From Johnsonella sp. (GTDB lineage Bacteria > Bacillota > Clostridia > Lachnospirales > Lachnospiraceae), in contig JAUMWW010000014.1 of the NCBI GenBank assembly GCA_030529445.1, forward strand, positions 1-64,000: 64,000 nt of DNA, in the 5' to 3' direction. The notes beneath the pieces are model-generated. The model worked only from the letters and a program-made list of their open reading frames with translations. It ran no database searches and had not been told where the DNA came from. A program made the position numbers and the translations under genes. Of the stretch, positions 25,983-33,948 are shown in pieces (positions within the stretch are counted from its first letter, which is position 1; each line of letters starts with the position of its first letter).

Positions 25983-26084
25983 ATGTGGAATAAGAAAAGA
26001 AAAACAATATCCGTGATCATAGTGGCTGTGTTGGTCATAGCGATGGTTCTGCCGATGATAGCAGGGCTTTGGGGCTTTTTTTAA
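25983..26084 (+). CDS. 33-residue single-pass membrane peptide
   Basis: A tiny open frame with GAGG seven nt before its ATG. Sequence starts MWNKKRKT (positively charged, cytosolic) and continues as one hydrophobic helix (ISVIIVAVLVIAMVLPMIAG) to LWGFF. Charge pattern, size and single helix resemble Prli42-type stressosome-anchoring miniproteins and other short Firmicute membrane peptides, but sequence identity cannot be judged by eye. It lies between the exonuclease and the VanW gene, 26 nt after the first and 21 nt before the second. Confidence 0.6.
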   Translation: MWNKKRKTISVIIVAVLVIAMVLPMIAGLWGFF

Positions 26085-26105
26085 GAGATCATGAGGAAGA
26101 AAGAA

Positions 26106-27647
26106 ATGGCGAAAATTAGAGTGAAAAAATATACGGTATTTTTGGCTGCCTTAAGTATAGGGCTTTTTGCTCATGCCGATGAAGCTCGTGCCGTGAGTCT
26201 GCCTGCGGGGCTTTCTGTCGGGGAGATCGATCTGCAGGGGCTTAGCGCAGAGGAGGCGGGGGAGAAGCTGGACAGCTACGTCGGCGCCGTCTCGGATAAG
26301 CCGATTATTATAGAGGTCAACGGAAGCAAGGCATCGACCTCCGCAAAGGAGCTGGGCTTTGAATGGGAGCAGGAGAGCCTTGCAAAGGAGGCGATCGCGG
26401 AATATACCTCGGGGAATATCGTGGAGAGGTATATCAAGCAGGTCGAATTGGAAAAGTCTCCGGTGCATATCGAACTGGAGGTGGGTACCGATCAGGAAAA
26501 ATTCGATGCATTCATGGAAGAAAATTTTGTCATCGATTCGGCTACCGCCGTGGACGCTACGATCAGGAGAGAAAACGGAGCCTTCCAGATTACGGATGAA
26601 GTGGACGGCATAAAACTGAATAAGGAAAGCACGAAGCGGATGCTCGACGAGGCGCTCAGAAATGCCGATCAGGTGGAGCAGATAGAGATTGCTGCGGATA
26701 CCGAGATTGACAGAGCAAAGATCAGGAGAGAGGATCTGGAAGGGATTACGGATATTCTCGGCACCTATACGACGGATTTTTCAAGCTCTTCGGGAGCGCG
26801 AGCAAATAATATCAAAGTCGGCTCCGCAAAACTCAACGGCAAGCTTCTCATGCCGGGAGAGATTCTTTCCGGATATGAAAACATGCATCCTTTTACCGTG
26901 GCAAACGGCTACCAGATCGCCCATGCCTTTGAGAACGGGCAGGTGGTCGACAGCGTCGGAGGAGGGGCATGCCAGATCGCCACGACCCTATATAATGCCT
27001 CGTTGAGAGCGGAGGTCGGGATTACCGAGAGAAAAAATCATTCCATGACGGTGGGCTATTGCCCCGCCAGCGCGGATGCGGCGATTGCCGGCACATATAA
27101 GGATATTAAGATTACCAATAATTATGAGAGCCCGATTTTTGTCGAGAGCTATACCTCCGGAGGGAAGCTTACCTTTACGATCTGGGGAAAAGACAGCAGG
27201 GCAAAGGACCGTACGGTGGAATATGTTTCGGAGATTCTTTCGAGCACGCCGGCGGGAATCACCTATAAGGACGATCCGAGTCTGCCGGCGGGAACACAGG
27301 TTAAGGAATCCTCCGGTCATAACGGAAGAAAATCCAGACTCTGGAAGGTGATTAAGATCGGCGGCGTCGAGGTGGAAAGGGTATTGGTATCGACGGATAC
27401 CTATATTACCTCAAATGCGATTTACAGGAGAGGAACCGGGGTGCCTGCGGTTTTACCCTCGGAGACCTCGGAAACGGAAGCTTCCTCACAAGAGGGCGGA
27501 GGCTCCTCTGATCCTTCGGATCAGCCTTCTCAGGGCAGCCTTTCTCCTTCCCGTCCCATAGGTCCGGGAGAGACGGTGCCGGCTCCTGCGCCTGCGCCCG
27601 CACCGGAGACGAGCGTTCCTATAGGTCCCGGCGTGGAAATGCCCTAG
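26106..27647 (+). CDS. Secreted VanW-family protein with peptidoglycan-binding-like domains
   Basis: 513 residues: signal peptide (VFLAALSIGLFAHADEARA), two repeated N-terminal modules of the PG_binding_4 kind (LSVGEIDLQGLSAEEAGEKL near residue 37), then a VanW domain with NGYQIAHAFENGQVVDSVGG, GGGACQIATTLYNASLRA and KNHSMTVGYCP, a G5-like beta region, and a Pro/Ser-rich tail ending in PAPAPAPETSVPIGPG. Its biochemical role is unknown; the family is linked to the wall and its members occur widely in Clostridia. The ATG at 26106 with GAGGAAG upstream is preferred over that at 26091. Confidence 0.9.
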   Translation: MAKIRVKKYTVFLAALSIGLFAHADEARAVSLPAGLSVGEIDLQGLSAEEAGEKLDSYVGAVSDKPIIIEVNGSKASTSAKELGFEWEQESLAKEAIAEYTSGNIVERYIKQVELEKSPVHIELEVGTDQEKFDAFMEENFVIDSATAVDATIRRENGAFQITDEVDGIKLNKESTKRMLDEALRNADQVEQIEIAADTEIDRAKIRREDLEGITDILGTYTTDFSSSSGARANNIKVGSAKLNGKLLMPGEILSGYENMHPFTVANGYQIAHAFENGQVVDSVGGGACQIATTLYNASLRAEVGITERKNHSMTVGYCPASADAAIAGTYKDIKITNNYESPIFVESYTSGGKLTFTIWGKDSRAKDRTVEYVSEILSSTPAGITYKDDPSLPAGTQVKESSGHNGRKSRLWKVIKIGGVEVERVLVSTDTYITSNAIYRRGTGVPAVLPSETSETEASSQEGGGSSDPSDQPSQGSLSPSRPIGPGETVPAPAPAPAPETSVPIGPGVEMP

Positions 27648-27663
27648 GCAGAGGCAAAATAAA

Positions 27664-28236
27664 ATGGGAAGATATATAAAAGACATCCTCATGCTCGGAT
27701 ATGCAGGAGACAGGGGAATCAGAAAAATATTAATAAACAAAAATCAAGAGCTGTTAAAGTATTTTAACAGCTCTTATATTGAAAAAATATACCGGGAAGC
27801 GCTTGCGGATGAAGATTTTCTTCATTCGGATCAGAGCTTTTCACTCCTTGAGGGGAAATCCCCGCTTTCGGAAAGTCTGGGAGGAGAGATCGAAGCGGCG
27901 GAAGCGGGGGAGGAGGGAGTCCTCGGCGCGCTCTACCGTATCGCCGAGGAGAAGCTTCTCGGAATCCGAATCGAGCTGAAAGCGATTCCCATCAGGCAGA
28001 GCACGGTGGAAATCTGCGAATATTACCGTCTCAATCCCTATTACCTGCCCAGCAGCGCAAGGATTCTGCTCAGTGAAAAAGGCGGGCTGCTTTGCGAGGA
28101 GCTCAAAGCGCTCGGTATTCATGCGGTAAGGATAGGAAGCCTTACACAGGGGAGGGATAAGATCATTACGGATAAGGAAGAGGTGGAATATATCAATCGA
28201 CCGCTTCGGGGAGAAATGGATAAGGTAGGAAAATGA
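27664..28236 (+). CDS. AIR-synthase/HypE C-terminal-domain-like protein
   Basis: 190 residues. The C-terminal ~115 residues resemble the second domain of PurM/HypE/ThiL-type proteins: EEGVLGALYRIAEEKLLGIR, IPIRQSTVEICEYYRLNPYY, SARILLSEKGG and VRIGSLTQGRDKII. The N-terminal ATP-binding domain of that family (with its Asp/Gly motifs) is missing; instead there are ~75 residues without recognisable motif. So it is either a trimmed family branch or a remnant with a new role. A perfect hairpin lies inside codons ~28-37. GGCAAAATAAA precedes the ATG (weak site). It overlaps trmL by 4 nt, so translation is coupled. Confidence 0.75.
   Translation: MGRYIKDILMLGYAGDRGIRKILINKNQELLKYFNSSYIEKIYREALADEDFLHSDQSFSLLEGKSPLSESLGGEIEAAEAGEEGVLGALYRIAEEKLLGIRIELKAIPIRQSTVEICEYYRLNPYYLPSSARILLSEKGGLLCEELKALGIHAVRIGSLTQGRDKIITDKEEVEYINRPLRGEMDKVGK
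27746..27775. repeat. Perfect inverted repeat inside a coding sequence
   Basis: Thirteen-bp arms AAGAGCTGTTAAA (27746-27758) and TTTAACAGCTCTT (27763-27775) with a 4-nt loop, inside the 5' part of the AIR-synthase-like gene. No T run follows on the plus strand. Confidence 0.85.
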
Positions 28237-28739
28237 ATATTGTATTATTGGAACCGGAAATGCCGGCAAATACGGGGAATATAGGAAGAACCTGCGTAGC
28301 GACGGGGACGAGGCTGCATTTGATCGAGCCTTTGGGATTCCGCCTGAATGAAAAGGCGATCCGTCGCTCGGGTCTGGATTATTGGGAAGAGCTTGATCTC
28401 AGAGTTTATGCGGATCTGGAGGAATTTTACGAAAAAAATCCTTTGGCGGCGGGCAGGATGTATATGGCAACGACAAAGGCGAAGAAGATATATACAGAGG
28501 TAAGCTATGCGGAAGATGATTATATTATGTTCGGCAGAGAGAGTGCGGGAATACCGGAGGAAATTTTGCGAAAGAATAAAGAAAACTGCGTACGCATCCC
28601 CATGTGGGGAAGCATACGCAGCCTTAATCTTTCAAACTCCGTCGCAATCGTTTTATATGAAGCGCTGCGCCAAAACAGCTTCAAGCAGATGAGCCTCTTT
28701 GGCGAGCTGCACAGACTGAGCTGGGAGAAGGAGGACTAA
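28233..28739 (+). CDS. trmL: tRNA (cytidine(34)-2'-O)-methyltransferase, SPOUT family
   Basis: 168 residues: NIVLLEPEMPANTGNIGRTC at the N-terminus, then the knot motifs MFGRESAGIPEEIL, VRIPMWGSIRSLNLSNSVAI and YEALRQ characteristic of TrmL/CspR. It 2'-O-methylates the wobble base of tRNA-Leu isoacceptors. The ATG overlaps the preceding gene's stop (ATGA). Its stop lies one base from the stop of a convergent gene, with no terminator between. Confidence 0.96.
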   Translation: MNIVLLEPEMPANTGNIGRTCVATGTRLHLIEPLGFRLNEKAIRRSGLDYWEELDLRVYADLEEFYEKNPLAAGRMYMATTKAKKIYTEVSYAEDDYIMFGRESAGIPEEILRKNKENCVRIPMWGSIRSLNLSNSVAIVLYEALRQNSFKQMSLFGELHRLSWEKED

Positions 28740-28740
28740 A

Positions 28741-29763
28741 TTATCTCACCCAAGCTCCGTCGGCACCGACATAATATCCGTCGGGAGTATATCTGTTGGT
28801 ATACATATCTCCGTTAGGACCGCAGTAGTACCAAAGTCTCGACTTCGGGCTCTGTACCCATCCGGTAACCATATAGCCGTCTCTGTTGAAGAAGTACCAG
28901 TTGCCGTCGATATACTGCCAATCATTGGTCGTATAGGATCTGTCCGGATTTGCATACCACCATCCGATATTATTTCTGATCCAGCTTCCGGAAGAGTTTC
29001 TGTTTCTATTCGGTCCGCCGTTATTTCCGTTATTTCCGCCCTTGCCGTATTTATGCAGGTCGGAGGATTCGACATAGAGTTCATCCGAAGTATCCCATTC
29101 GCCGTAAGTGCCGTATGCATAAGCGCGAACCTTGAAGGTATAATTTCCCGAGCTGGTAATAAAGCCGTTGAAATCATAGGAAGTATTTTCGGTTTCTACC
29201 GAGGTGATAATCGAAGAACCGCGGTAAAGCTTCACGAAATATTTTTCGGCATTGTCTGCGGGATTCCATTCCGCACGACCGCTGCCCTCATCCCAGTTAA
29301 GCTCCGAAACGCCCAGGTCTTCCTTGTTTCCTTTGAGCTTTTCCGTCTTCACCGTCAGAGTGATGGAGTTTGAGCCGCCCTTTGCCTTGATAAACGTTAC
29401 ATTGCCTCCGCTGAAGGTATAATAAGAGGGTTTGCTTAGCTGTGCGGTATCAAACTTAAAACCGCTTTCGGGTTTTATCGTAATGCTGAACCGCGGCGTC
29501 ACTCCCGCATTCCAGCGGTCGGAATCATTGTTGACGGCGCTGCCTCGGTTATTGCTGACATAATACTCGGCTTCGTTTAGAGAATCGACGATGATATTTT
29601 TTTCGGTCGAGCCGATTTCGATATTGCTGGTATCGAAGGAAAGCGACACATTGCCGATCACCGTCTTATTGTTTGAAGCCGATGCAGGAAAATACATTGC
29701 CGATAGGGCAAGAGAAAATAAAGCAAAAGCTGTAATTTTTTTGAAAAAACCTGTTCTTTTCAT
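28741..29763 (-). CDS. Secreted protein with a fibronectin-III-like domain and C-terminal cell-wall repeats
   Basis: 340 residues: signal peptide ending PASAS, a beta-rich N-terminal domain (residues ~25-150), a fibronectin-III-like module (VSELNWDEGSGRAEWNPADN to TFKVRAYAYGTYGEWDTSD), a Gly/Asn-rich linker (GGNNGNNGGPNRNRN), and about four cell-wall-binding repeats (WQYIDGNWYFFNRDGYMVTG and the PDGYYVGADGAWV end). The ATG at 29763 has AAAGGAGATTGG upstream and gives a clean signal peptide; the longer frame to 29811 does not. Paralogue of the gene at 29971, with the same closing PDG-Y/F-x-x-x-ADG-x-WV/I motif. Confidence 0.88.
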   Translation of the reverse strand: MKRTGFFKKITAFALFSLALSAMYFPASASNNKTVIGNVSLSFDTSNIEIGSTEKNIIVDSLNEAEYYVSNNRGSAVNNDSDRWNAGVTPRFSITIKPESGFKFDTAQLSKPSYYTFSGGNVTFIKAKGGSNSITLTVKTEKLKGNKEDLGVSELNWDEGSGRAEWNPADNAEKYFVKLYRGSSIITSVETENTSYDFNGFITSSGNYTFKVRAYAYGTYGEWDTSDELYVESSDLHKYGKGGNNGNNGGPNRNRNSSGSWIRNNIGWWYANPDRSYTTNDWQYIDGNWYFFNRDGYMVTGWVQSPKSRLWYYCGPNGDMYTNRYTPDGYYVGADGAWVR

Positions 29764-29906
29764 AATCCAATCTCCTTTATTCTGCTGATATGTTTTTTCG
29801 TCTTTATTCACTTCGGATGAGTATCTGTCCTCTGTCGATATATAAAATTATAAGTGAAGCAGGGTAAAAAATATAGAGGCTTCTGCCTTAAAACTTCATT
29901 ACAAAT

Positions 29907-29946
29907 AAATACAGCATCTTAACAAAATAGTTAAAATGCTGTATTT
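29907..29946 (-). terminator. Intrinsic terminator after the 240-aa repeat protein
   Basis: Seventeen-bp stem with one mismatch (arms 29907-29923 and 29930-29946) and a 6-nt loop, 24 nt past the stop on the minus strand, with a T-rich end. Confidence 0.7.
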
Positions 29947-29970
29947 CCGGTAAGGATAGTAACATATTCT

Positions 29971-30693
29971 TTAATTTTCGATCCAAACACCGTCGGCATT
30001 GAGCTTAAATCCATCGGGAGTAGTCGTATTCTTAAGCATGGCTCCGTCGGCGCCGCAGTAATACCAGAGATCGCGGTATTTAATCCAGCCCGTCTGCATA
30101 ATCCCCTCCGCATTAAAATAATACCAGTTTTCCTTATCCAACAGCCAGTCTTCCTTTTTGATGCTTCCGTCGGTATTTTTCCACCACCAGCCGCCGTTTG
30201 CAAGCTGATTCCAGCCCGCCGCGCCCGAAGAGGGATTGATGGAGGGGGCGCTTGCCACACCCGGTCCTGCGGAAGCGAGATTTTTCTCCCCTGTATTGGA
30301 AGTATTTTTAAGTCCTTTTTTAATTGCGGAAAGATAATCGGATTCTATCACGATCGCTTCCGAACGGACGAGCATGTTTTTTCCGCCCCGGGTGGGATAA
30401 ACGGTAAAATAATAGCTGCCGCTTCCCTTATCCGCAATCAGTCTGGAAAATACCATTTTTGTTCTGTTGGTGGTCTGCAGGGAGCCGATTTTGCGATTGC
30501 CTTTATAAAGCTGGACCTTATAAGAGGTCTTATCTTCCGCTTCATCCCAAAGACCGGTGACGTAATTTTCGCCCTCATCCCAATATGCCTCGCTGATCGT
30601 ATAATTCTTATCGCTTTCGGCAGATGCCGAAAATGCGATGCCTCCCGTGAACAAAGCGGCAAGAGCCGCAAATATGATTTGTTTGAATTTCAT
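29971..30693 (-). CDS. Secreted cell-wall repeat protein (paralogue of the 28741 gene)
   Basis: 240 residues: signal peptide (IIFAALAALFTGGIAFSASA), a small beta domain with the NYVTGLWDEAEDKTSYKVQL pattern (fibronectin-III-like), a Ser/Asn/Gly linker, and three or four repeats (WLLDKENWYYFNAEGIMQTG, WIKYRDLWYYCGADGAMLKN) ending PDGFKLNADGVWIEN. No catalytic domain. It begins 22 nt after the exonuclease gene and ends at a terminator, so it is probably the last gene of the SH3b-DUF1461-dac-exonuclease transcript. Confidence 0.88.
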   Translation of the reverse strand: MKFKQIIFAALAALFTGGIAFSASAESDKNYTISEAYWDEGENYVTGLWDEAEDKTSYKVQLYKGNRKIGSLQTTNRTKMVFSRLIADKGSGSYYFTVYPTRGGKNMLVRSEAIVIESDYLSAIKKGLKNTSNTGEKNLASAGPGVASAPSINPSSGAAGWNQLANGGWWWKNTDGSIKKEDWLLDKENWYYFNAEGIMQTGWIKYRDLWYYCGADGAMLKNTTTPDGFKLNADGVWIEN

Positions 30694-30715
30694 CTCCTAA
30701 TCCTCCGTTTATCGT

Positions 30716-31702
30716 TTAATAATTTGATTTATCTTTATTGCGCTTGCTTCTTTTGCGCCGGGTATCTTCTTTTTTCTTTTTGATATCCTCCGCAGCGCCG
30801 GCAGCGATAATTTTCATTGTTTTTACGGCAAAGAAGCCCTGACCCGCTCTTGATTTCATCCTGATTTTTCCTTTCACGAACCCGTGCTCAGGGCAGGATG
30901 CAAGGCAGTAGTAATTTTTTTGGTTTACACAGAACCAGCGGATTTTCTTTTTCAGCATGCGCCTGCATTTATGGCAGAGCATATCGCTTACGGTTTTATC
31001 GGCAAGAGCCTCTTCCTTTGAGGGAAAGGCTCTGGATACATATTTCGAATAGTCGGGGAAGATGAGGTAGATTTCCTCTTCCCTGCATTTCGGAATATGA
31101 TAATAATCGAGAGATAAATATTCCTTTACGGATGAAAAATCGATTCTTCTGAGGATTTCCGCCGTATAAAGAACATCGTTAAGCGCATTGTGAAAGCTTC
31201 TTTCGGTCTTGATTCCGAGCATGGATACCGCCCGATCCAGAGGAGGGCGATCCCTTTCTCCCCGGCAGTAAAGAAGATAAAAAAGCTTCTGCACATCATA
31301 ATAGAGCAGGGGATAGGAAAAAACGGATTCCATATGATAATAATTCATATTTTTTTGAAGCTCATTCAGATCCATCTCTCCCCAGGTGCAAAAGAAAATG
31401 CTGCTCTCATCGCTTTCGGAAGCATAGCACCAGTCGAGAAACTTCTTGCATGCTTCCGGAAAGATTTCTCCCTGCCGTTTTAAATCGTTGATATTAAAAT
31501 GAGTAATTTCATATATTTTATGATGAATATTCCGGTATACAAGCGGGCTGACAATCTGATGAAAGCGATCGATCAGATTGAAATCCGCATCGAGCTTCAC
31601 CGCTCCGATCTCGATGATTTCGAAGTTGAGATCTCTTACGCAGCCTTTATTGCCCTCGGGATTTTGATTCCACTCCAGATCTAAAACAATATATTTGCAC
31701 AT
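30716..31702 (-). CDS. DEDDh exonuclease with C-terminal zinc-binding tail
   Basis: 328 residues. The N-terminal half is a KapD/ERI1-like exonuclease: DLEWNQNP (Exo I), FCTWGEMDLNEL (Exo II region) and HNALNDVLYTA (Exo III), with all acidic ligands kept. It continues into a ~100-residue tail with paired cysteines (LCHKCRRM, then FCVNQKNYYCLASCPEHG) that look like a zinc ribbon, and ends in a strongly basic KKKKEDTRRKRSKRNKDKSN segment suited to nucleic-acid binding. Placed between a carboxypeptidase and a wall-repeat protein gene; a link to envelope biology is not evident. Substrate (RNA or DNA) unknown. Confidence 0.85.
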   Translation of the reverse strand: MCKYIVLDLEWNQNPEGNKGCVRDLNFEIIEIGAVKLDADFNLIDRFHQIVSPLVYRNIHHKIYEITHFNINDLKRQGEIFPEACKKFLDWCYASESDESSIFFCTWGEMDLNELQKNMNYYHMESVFSYPLLYYDVQKLFYLLYCRGERDRPPLDRAVSMLGIKTERSFHNALNDVLYTAEILRRIDFSSVKEYLSLDYYHIPKCREEEIYLIFPDYSKYVSRAFPSKEEALADKTVSDMLCHKCRRMLKKKIRWFCVNQKNYYCLASCPEHGFVKGKIRMKSRAGQGFFAVKTMKIIAAGAAEDIKKKKEDTRRKRSKRNKDKSNY

Positions 31703-31705
31703 CGA

Positions 31706-33208
31706 TTATTTTCTCTTAAACAGCCATTTCTTTTTGCGTGATTTTCTGCTTGTGTTCAGACCTATGCTGATGGAAGAGGAGCTGGAAAGATCCAGATGCT
31801 CCGTATTGAGATGGAGCGCCTCTCTTCTTTTTTTTCTCTCCCTGCGCAGCAGCTCAAGCTCATCTTCTCTCTTTTTTTGCAGGATTCTCCGGATAATGAG
31901 AAGGAGAATAAAGGCAAGAAAAGCGATAAACACCGATATGAGAATCAGGACGAAATGCTTTTTGAAAAACTGCTTCATGCTTTGGAGTCCGGCGGGTGCG
32001 CTCTCTTTTTCCTCAGAGGAGGGAGGCGCCGTCTTCATCGGCAGAGCCTGTTTTGATGCATCGACGATTGCCATATTTGCCTCGGTCGGACTCGCCTCTC
32101 CGATCTTAAGATAGGTTTTCCCGATATTGATATTTCCGTAGCCGTATTCGATTTTTGCGAGTGCAAAGCCCTGCTCTGCCGCATTCAGATCATAGCTGAT
32201 GGAATAGGTGATCTCTTCCGGATCCGCATGCTTGGGCAAAGTAATAAAGCTGTTTTCATCCGCTTTAATATAGGGGAGGTCATCATGGGCTCCGAGAAGG
32301 TTGATGTTTTTGCCGGTATCCAAATCCAAAAAGCCGGTTTTTGAGATATTGATGCTTTTGAAATTACGAAAGCCGAACTCCATCATGCTTTTCGTATCCT
32401 TATAATGTGTGCGGTATGCATTGAGAACGACGGTGATCAGACGGAGCCCGTCCTTTTCCCCGAGCGTTACCAAAGTATGGCCGGCAAGCATCGTATAGCC
32501 CGTTTTTCCGCAGATTGCCCATTCATAATAATTTTCGTTGCGTTTTTTCAGCATTCCGTGATGGTTGTAAATCTCAAGTCCCTCCGGTGTTTTTTTTGTG
32601 GGAGGGAGCCGATAATAAGTCGTCGAAGCGATTTCGCGGAGCGTCGGGTTTTCAAATGCCGCTTTTGCAATCAATGCAAAATCATAGGCGCAGGTATAAT
32701 GATTTTCGTCATTCAGCCCGCTGGGATTGACGAAATGAGAATTGACGCATCCCAGAGAAGCCGCTTTTGCATTCATCATTTCGGCAAATTTTTCTATGCT
32801 TCCGGCGCAGTGCTCGGCAAGAGCATTGGCGGATTCGTTGGCGGACTTCAGAAGAAGCGCATAAAGCGCGTCCCGAACCGGAACGCGATCGCCCGTCTCA
32901 TAGCCGGCGCTGGAAGAATTTGCTTCAACATTATGAACCGCATTATGGGAAAAAGTAAGTTCTTCCTCCAAATTGCAGTTCTCGATAACAATCAGAGCGG
33001 TAAGGATTTTCGTAATGCTGGCGGGATAGTATTTTTCCCGGATGTTTTTGCCGTAAAGCACAACTCCCGAATCCGCATCCATCAGGATGCCGCCCTCCGC
33101 TGCGATCTCAAGATTATCGGGCCAACCCCCCTCGGCTCTTGCGACAAGCGGAACATAAGGGTTGATGCAAAAGACGAGCAATAAAATAATTGAAATAATT
33201 TTTTTCAT
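31706..33208 (-). CDS. D-alanyl-D-alanine carboxypeptidase (PBP5/DacF type)
   Basis: 500 residues with signal peptide (IISIILLLVFCINPYVPLVARA), catalytic SxxK (SITK near residue 65), SxN (SAN) and KTG (CGKTGYTMLAGHT) motifs of the S11 peptidase fold, a beta-rich C-terminal domain, then one transmembrane helix (LILISVFIAFLAFILLLIIR) and a long basic cytosolic tail with low-complexity Ser/Arg/Lys. It trims the terminal D-Ala of peptidoglycan stem peptides. GGAG six nt before the ATG at 33208 decides the start. Three nt after it ends, the exonuclease gene begins. Confidence 0.95.
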   Translation of the reverse strand: MKKIISIILLLVFCINPYVPLVARAEGGWPDNLEIAAEGGILMDADSGVVLYGKNIREKYYPASITKILTALIVIENCNLEEELTFSHNAVHNVEANSSSAGYETGDRVPVRDALYALLLKSANESANALAEHCAGSIEKFAEMMNAKAASLGCVNSHFVNPSGLNDENHYTCAYDFALIAKAAFENPTLREIASTTYYRLPPTKKTPEGLEIYNHHGMLKKRNENYYEWAICGKTGYTMLAGHTLVTLGEKDGLRLITVVLNAYRTHYKDTKSMMEFGFRNFKSINISKTGFLDLDTGKNINLLGAHDDLPYIKADENSFITLPKHADPEEITYSISYDLNAAEQGFALAKIEYGYGNINIGKTYLKIGEASPTEANMAIVDASKQALPMKTAPPSSEEKESAPAGLQSMKQFFKKHFVLILISVFIAFLAFILLLIIRRILQKKREDELELLRRERKKRREALHLNTEHLDLSSSSSISIGLNTSRKSRKKKWLFKRK

Positions 33209-33234
33209 CGGTATCTCCATAGCAATTTTTGCAA

Positions 33235-33945
33235 TTAATGATTTTCCTTCGCTTTCCGCCCTGCGGCGGATCTCCCGATAAAGCCTGCTCCCGCAAGCGT
33301 CAAGGCAAGGAGAAGAGAAAAAACAATCGCAATAAAGATTGCGGTTTCAAAGAAAAATCCTTCGGGAACGATATTGATCAGATTATCAACTGCGGGGTCA
33401 AGCATCCAAAGATCATTATCGAAAAACATCTGATGAAAAATAATAAAATATTTTGAAAAATCAGAGGCGATCAAGGCGACAAGCAGGGAGATCAGGAGGA
33501 AAAAAAGCCCCGCTCCGATTGCCAGTGCCTTGGGAAGAACGCTTAAGGGTCTGCCTCCGAAAATCCGGATCAGAGCCGCCGATAAAAGAGCGAAGAGCAG
33601 GAGGAGTCTGCGCAGCAGCACAACCCTCAAAAACAGAGCTCTTACATCTTCCATATGGGCAATTTCCCTTTCGTTGAAGAAGAAAGCGTCTTTTTCTCCT
33701 CGTATGTTTGCCGATATATCCGAGAGGCTCTCTCTTTCGCCCTTCAAATAAGCCATCATCTGATCTTTTACTTCTAAAAGCTCGTCCATATCCATACCGA
33801 CTCTTTGCGCGGAGGAATGTTTCGTAAATTCATATCGGTAATAGCCCGGTATCCTGTAAGCGACGATATCGACCGCAGTAATCAATAAGATGATCATGAG
33901 AGAAAATGCAAACAGGATGCCGAATAAATAATGTATCGTTTTCAT
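33235..33945 (-). CDS. DUF1461/TIGR01906 integral membrane protein
   Basis: 236 residues with four predicted transmembrane helices and the family signatures: FFNEREIAHMEDVRALF after the first loop and HQMFFDNDLWMLDPAVDNLI before the last helix. Function unknown; the family is common in Firmicutes and Actinobacteria. Between the SH3b protein gene (3-nt gap) and dac (26-nt gap) on one transcript, suggesting an envelope role. Confidence 0.9.
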   Translation of the reverse strand: MKTIHYLFGILFAFSLMIILLITAVDIVAYRIPGYYRYEFTKHSSAQRVGMDMDELLEVKDQMMAYLKGERESLSDISANIRGEKDAFFFNEREIAHMEDVRALFLRVVLLRRLLLLFALLSAALIRIFGGRPLSVLPKALAIGAGLFFLLISLLVALIASDFSKYFIIFHQMFFDNDLWMLDPAVDNLINIVPEGFFFETAIFIAIVFSLLLALTLAGAGFIGRSAAGRKAKENH

Positions 33946-33948
33946 GCT

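Noticed and set aside
27746..27775. Plus-strand transcription terminator
   Set aside because: The stem is strong but no T run follows, and it lies within an open reading frame with coding on both sides.
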